From Rhodobacter sp. (GTDB lineage: Bacteria; Pseudomonadota; Alphaproteobacteria; Rhodobacterales; Rhodobacteraceae), in contig JASJDP010000028.1 in the NCBI GenBank assembly GCA_030065095.1, positions 116,226 to 180,225 on the forward strand: a DNA stretch of 64,000 nt, read 5' to 3'. Numbering within the stretch: position 1 is the stretch's first letter; each line of letters opens with the position of its first letter. The notes beneath the pieces are model-generated. The model worked only from the letters and a program-made list of their open reading frames with translations, was not told the DNA's origin and made no database searches. Positions 62,191-64,000 of this stretch are shown here, in pieces. The translations under genes and the position numbers were made by a program.

Positions 62191-63743
62191 CGACCCAGAC
62201 ACAGAAAGCCGTGATTTACCGCCGCGTCAGCGACACCAAACAGTCCACCGATGGGGATGGGCTCGGCTCCCAGGAAACCCGCTGCCGCCAGCATGCGGCT
62301 GCCAAGGGCTATGAGGTGGCCGCCGTCTTCCCCGATACGATCACCGGCGGCATCGACTTCATGAAGCGCCCCGGCATGGTGGCGCTGCTGGCCTTTCTCG
62401 ATGCCCAGCCGGACGAGCGCTTCGTGATTGTCTTCGACGATCCGAAACGGTTTGCGCGCTCGACCCGATTCCATATCGATCTGCGGGACGCCTTGCGGGC
62501 GCGCGGCGCGACCATCGAATGCCTGAACTTCCGGTTCGACGAGACGCCAGAAGGCGAATTCATCGAAACGATCATCGCCGCGCACGGTCAGTTGGAGCGC
62601 AAACAGAACGGCCGTCAGACCGCCCAAAAAATGAAGGCGCGGATGCAGAACGGATATTGGGTGCACAACGCGCCGATCGGCTATGTCTATAAGCCGATCA
62701 AGGGCCGCGGGAAGGTCCTGATTCCCAATCCCCCGCTGGACGGCGTCATTCGCGACGCCTTCGAAGGCTATGCCTCGGGCCGTTTCGCCACCCAGGCCGA
62801 AGTGACCCGCTTCTTCGAGAGCGTTCCGGCGTTTCCGCGCAACAAGCAAGGGCGCGTCACGCAACAGCGCACCGTCGATATCCTGACCCACCCCGCCTAT
62901 ACCGGGCATATCTGTTCCGAGGTCTACGGGATCGATTGGCAGAAGGCGCAGCATGAACCACTGATCTCGCTGGAGACCTTCGACAAGGTGCAGGCGCGGC
63001 GAAAAGGGGCGAGCCATGCGCCCAAGCGCGCCAATATCGGCGACGACTTCGCCCTGCGCGGCATCGCCGCCTGCGGCGCGTGTGGTGCGCCTCTGCGGTC
63101 GTCCTGGTCGAAGGGCTGCACAAGGCGATACGCCTACTACCTATGCCAAACGAAGGGCTGCGGGGCCTACGGCAAATCGATCCCGCGTGATCGGCTCGAA
63201 GGCGAGGTCGGCGAGATGATCAAGTCCCTGCAACCGACGCAAGACCTGTTTGCACTTGCCACGGCGATGTTCCGCTACGCCTGGGACGCCCGCCGGGATC
63301 AGGCCAGGGACATCCTCGCGGCGGGCAAGCGGAAAATCGCGGCGCTGGAAAAGGAAATCGGCACCACGCTCGACCGCATCATGGGCGCGGGCAATTCGAC
63401 CGTCATCGCCCGCTACGAGGATCGCGTCAGCGAATTGGAGCGCGAGAAGGCCCTGATCGCCGAAAAACTCCAACATCAGGCCGAATCCAAGGGCAGTTTC
63501 GACGAAAAGCTAGAACTCGCGCTTGCATTCCTCGCAAGCCCTTGGAAACTCTGGGAAACAGGCCAAGTCACCCTGCGCAGACTGGTCCTGAAACTGGCCT
63601 TCGTCGACCACATCTACTACTGCCGAAATGAGGCTGCTAGAACTCCCCAAATCGTATTATCCTTCAAGGCTTTAGAAGCACTTGAAGGGCCTGATTTGAG
63701 AAGTGGCCCAGAGAGGACTCGAATTTTTGGAATAATTATTTGA
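62187..63743 (+). CDS. Large serine recombinase (intact)
   Basis: 518 aa from the ATG at 62187. The N-terminal resolvase domain has AVIYRRVSDTKQS (catalytic Ser about residue 15), GSQETRCRQ, FDDPKRFARSTRFH and ERKQNGRQTAQKM. Then comes a recombinase domain (YVYKPIKGRGK...), zinc ribbon (CGACGAPLRS...CQTKGCGAYGK), and a coiled coil (about 375-430). The last codons (DLRSGPERTRIFGIII) run over the att-like core. It is expected to cut and exchange DNA at the tRNA-derived site. Confidence 0.93.
   Translation: MTTQTQKAVIYRRVSDTKQSTDGDGLGSQETRCRQHAAAKGYEVAAVFPDTITGGIDFMKRPGMVALLAFLDAQPDERFVIVFDDPKRFARSTRFHIDLRDALRARGATIECLNFRFDETPEGEFIETIIAAHGQLERKQNGRQTAQKMKARMQNGYWVHNAPIGYVYKPIKGRGKVLIPNPPLDGVIRDAFEGYASGRFATQAEVTRFFESVPAFPRNKQGRVTQQRTVDILTHPAYTGHICSEVYGIDWQKAQHEPLISLETFDKVQARRKGASHAPKRANIGDDFALRGIAACGACGAPLRSSWSKGCTRRYAYYLCQTKGCGAYGKSIPRDRLEGEVGEMIKSLQPTQDLFALATAMFRYAWDARRDQARDILAAGKRKIAALEKEIGTTLDRIMGAGNSTVIARYEDRVSELEREKALIAEKLQHQAESKGSFDEKLELALAFLASPWKLWETGQVTLRRLVLKLAFVDHIYYCRNEAARTPQIVLSFKALEALEGPDLRSGPERTRIFGIII
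63711..63723 (-). repeat. att-like core, right copy (inverted)
   Basis: GAGAGGACTCGAA is the exact reverse complement of the tRNA-Leu segment at 58907-58919, and flanking bases (AGAAGTGG...CCCAG) are also shared with small gaps. Its orientation is inverted relative to the left copy. Confidence 0.65.
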
Positions 63744-63969
63744 AATCAATAATTTATATCGAATTCGATTTTGCCTGATACCCCACCTTGATACCCCCAT
63801 TTGGCTGTTTGTTTGGAGGTTCGAGGCCTAATTCAGGACCATACATCCACATCTCTAAACATAGCCGAAGCTCGCAATTTCCGCAGTTACTGACTATGTC
63901 TTGACAACTCGGTCCGGGTCCAACCCAACCGGGGCATCGCGATGCTCCTGATCTACAGGAGACATTGTG
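63744..63969. other. AT-rich junction region right of the recombinase
   Basis: The first 50 bases are very AT-rich. TGATACCCC occurs twice in direct repeat (63776-63784 and 63789-63797). CTCCTG (63945-63950) and CAGGAG (63956-63961) form a hairpin that includes the RBS of the next start. No complete gene is seen. Confidence 0.5.
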
Positions 63970-64000
63970 ATGAGGATACTGTCGAAACGCGATCTGAAGG
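63970..64000 (+). CDS. Start of a gene cut by the window edge
   Basis: ATG at 63970 with CAGGAG 8 bases upstream; only MRILSKRDLK is visible. The start resembles AlpA-type excisionase/HTH proteins, but ten residues are too few for a call. Confidence 0.35.
   Translation, partial: MRILSKRDLK

Noticed and set aside
1..64000. CRISPR array, rRNA operon, or complete insertion sequence
   Set aside because: No regularly spaced repeats, rRNA sequence or transposase with terminal repeats was seen in the window.

Overview
The window looks like a chromosome segment of a marine Rhodobacterales (Roseobacter-group) alphaproteobacterium. This rests on high-GC coding sequence, a TrcR (DUF1013) regulator, COQ9, crotonyl-CoA carboxylase/reductase of the ethylmalonyl-CoA pathway, an frcBCA fructose transporter with a ROK repressor, a small protein-luxR-luxI quorum-sensing cluster, and a DUF1244 protein. 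No species call is possible from the sequence alone.

Layout. 1-1842: a NACHT NTPase with an N-terminal HTH-like region, read on the minus strand and cut by the left edge; it resembles NLR-type anti-phage proteins. 2151-7503: a minus-strand cluster of a 126-aa unknown protein, an M61 peptidase, a sarcosine/methyltryptophan-oxidase-like flavoenzyme and a flavin amine oxidase. 8006-11555: housekeeping genes (S21, COQ9, quinone oxidoreductase, RNase T2, TrcR). 11610-16014: ROK repressor and divergent frcBCA, with a very long perfect inverted repeat between them. 16118-23114: acyltransferase, Ccr, 62-aa protein/LuxR/LuxI, a RecD-like helicase and an SDR. 23229-34073: a type II secretion operon in the order G-H-I-J-K-L-M-N-C-D-E-F, with no prepilin peptidase. 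34188-51052: a carbohydrate/acid-sugar catabolic island on both strands (phosphohexomutase, FGGY kinase, class II aldolase, HAD, MBL lactonase-like, GntR; ABC transporter, Tm-1-like, second class II aldolase; second GntR, isopropylmalate-dehydrogenase-like enzyme, OtnK-like kinase, OtnC-like decarboxylase, ABM protein). 51272-58714: housekeeping (DUF1244, N-formylglutamate amidohydrolase, pyruvate kinase, L35, L20, glycosyltransferase, PheS, NDUFA9-like). 58843-64000: tRNA-Leu(CAG) followed by an integrated element.

How the genes work together. In the catabolic island one palindrome (TTTGTATACAAA type) overlaps the -10 box of both promoters that flank the first gntR. This ties the importer to the lactonase/aldolase/kinase operon. 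The second gntR has its own 16-bp palindrome on its promoter and leads an acid-sugar dehydrogenase-kinase-decarboxylase operon expected to yield DHAP. In the quorum-sensing cluster both the 62-aa leader gene and luxI have their ribosome binding site inside a perfect inverted repeat, suggesting translational gating.

The element next to tRNA-Leu has related serine recombinase genes pointing outward at its two ends. The left copy is an N-terminally deleted pseudogene whose reading frame runs through the tRNA; the right copy is intact. Between them, three small genes are each interrupted by one in-frame TAG, and the left recombinase by one in-frame TAA that aligns with a Gln codon in the intact copy. 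Either the element has decayed through Gln-to-stop transitions, or stop codons are being read through.
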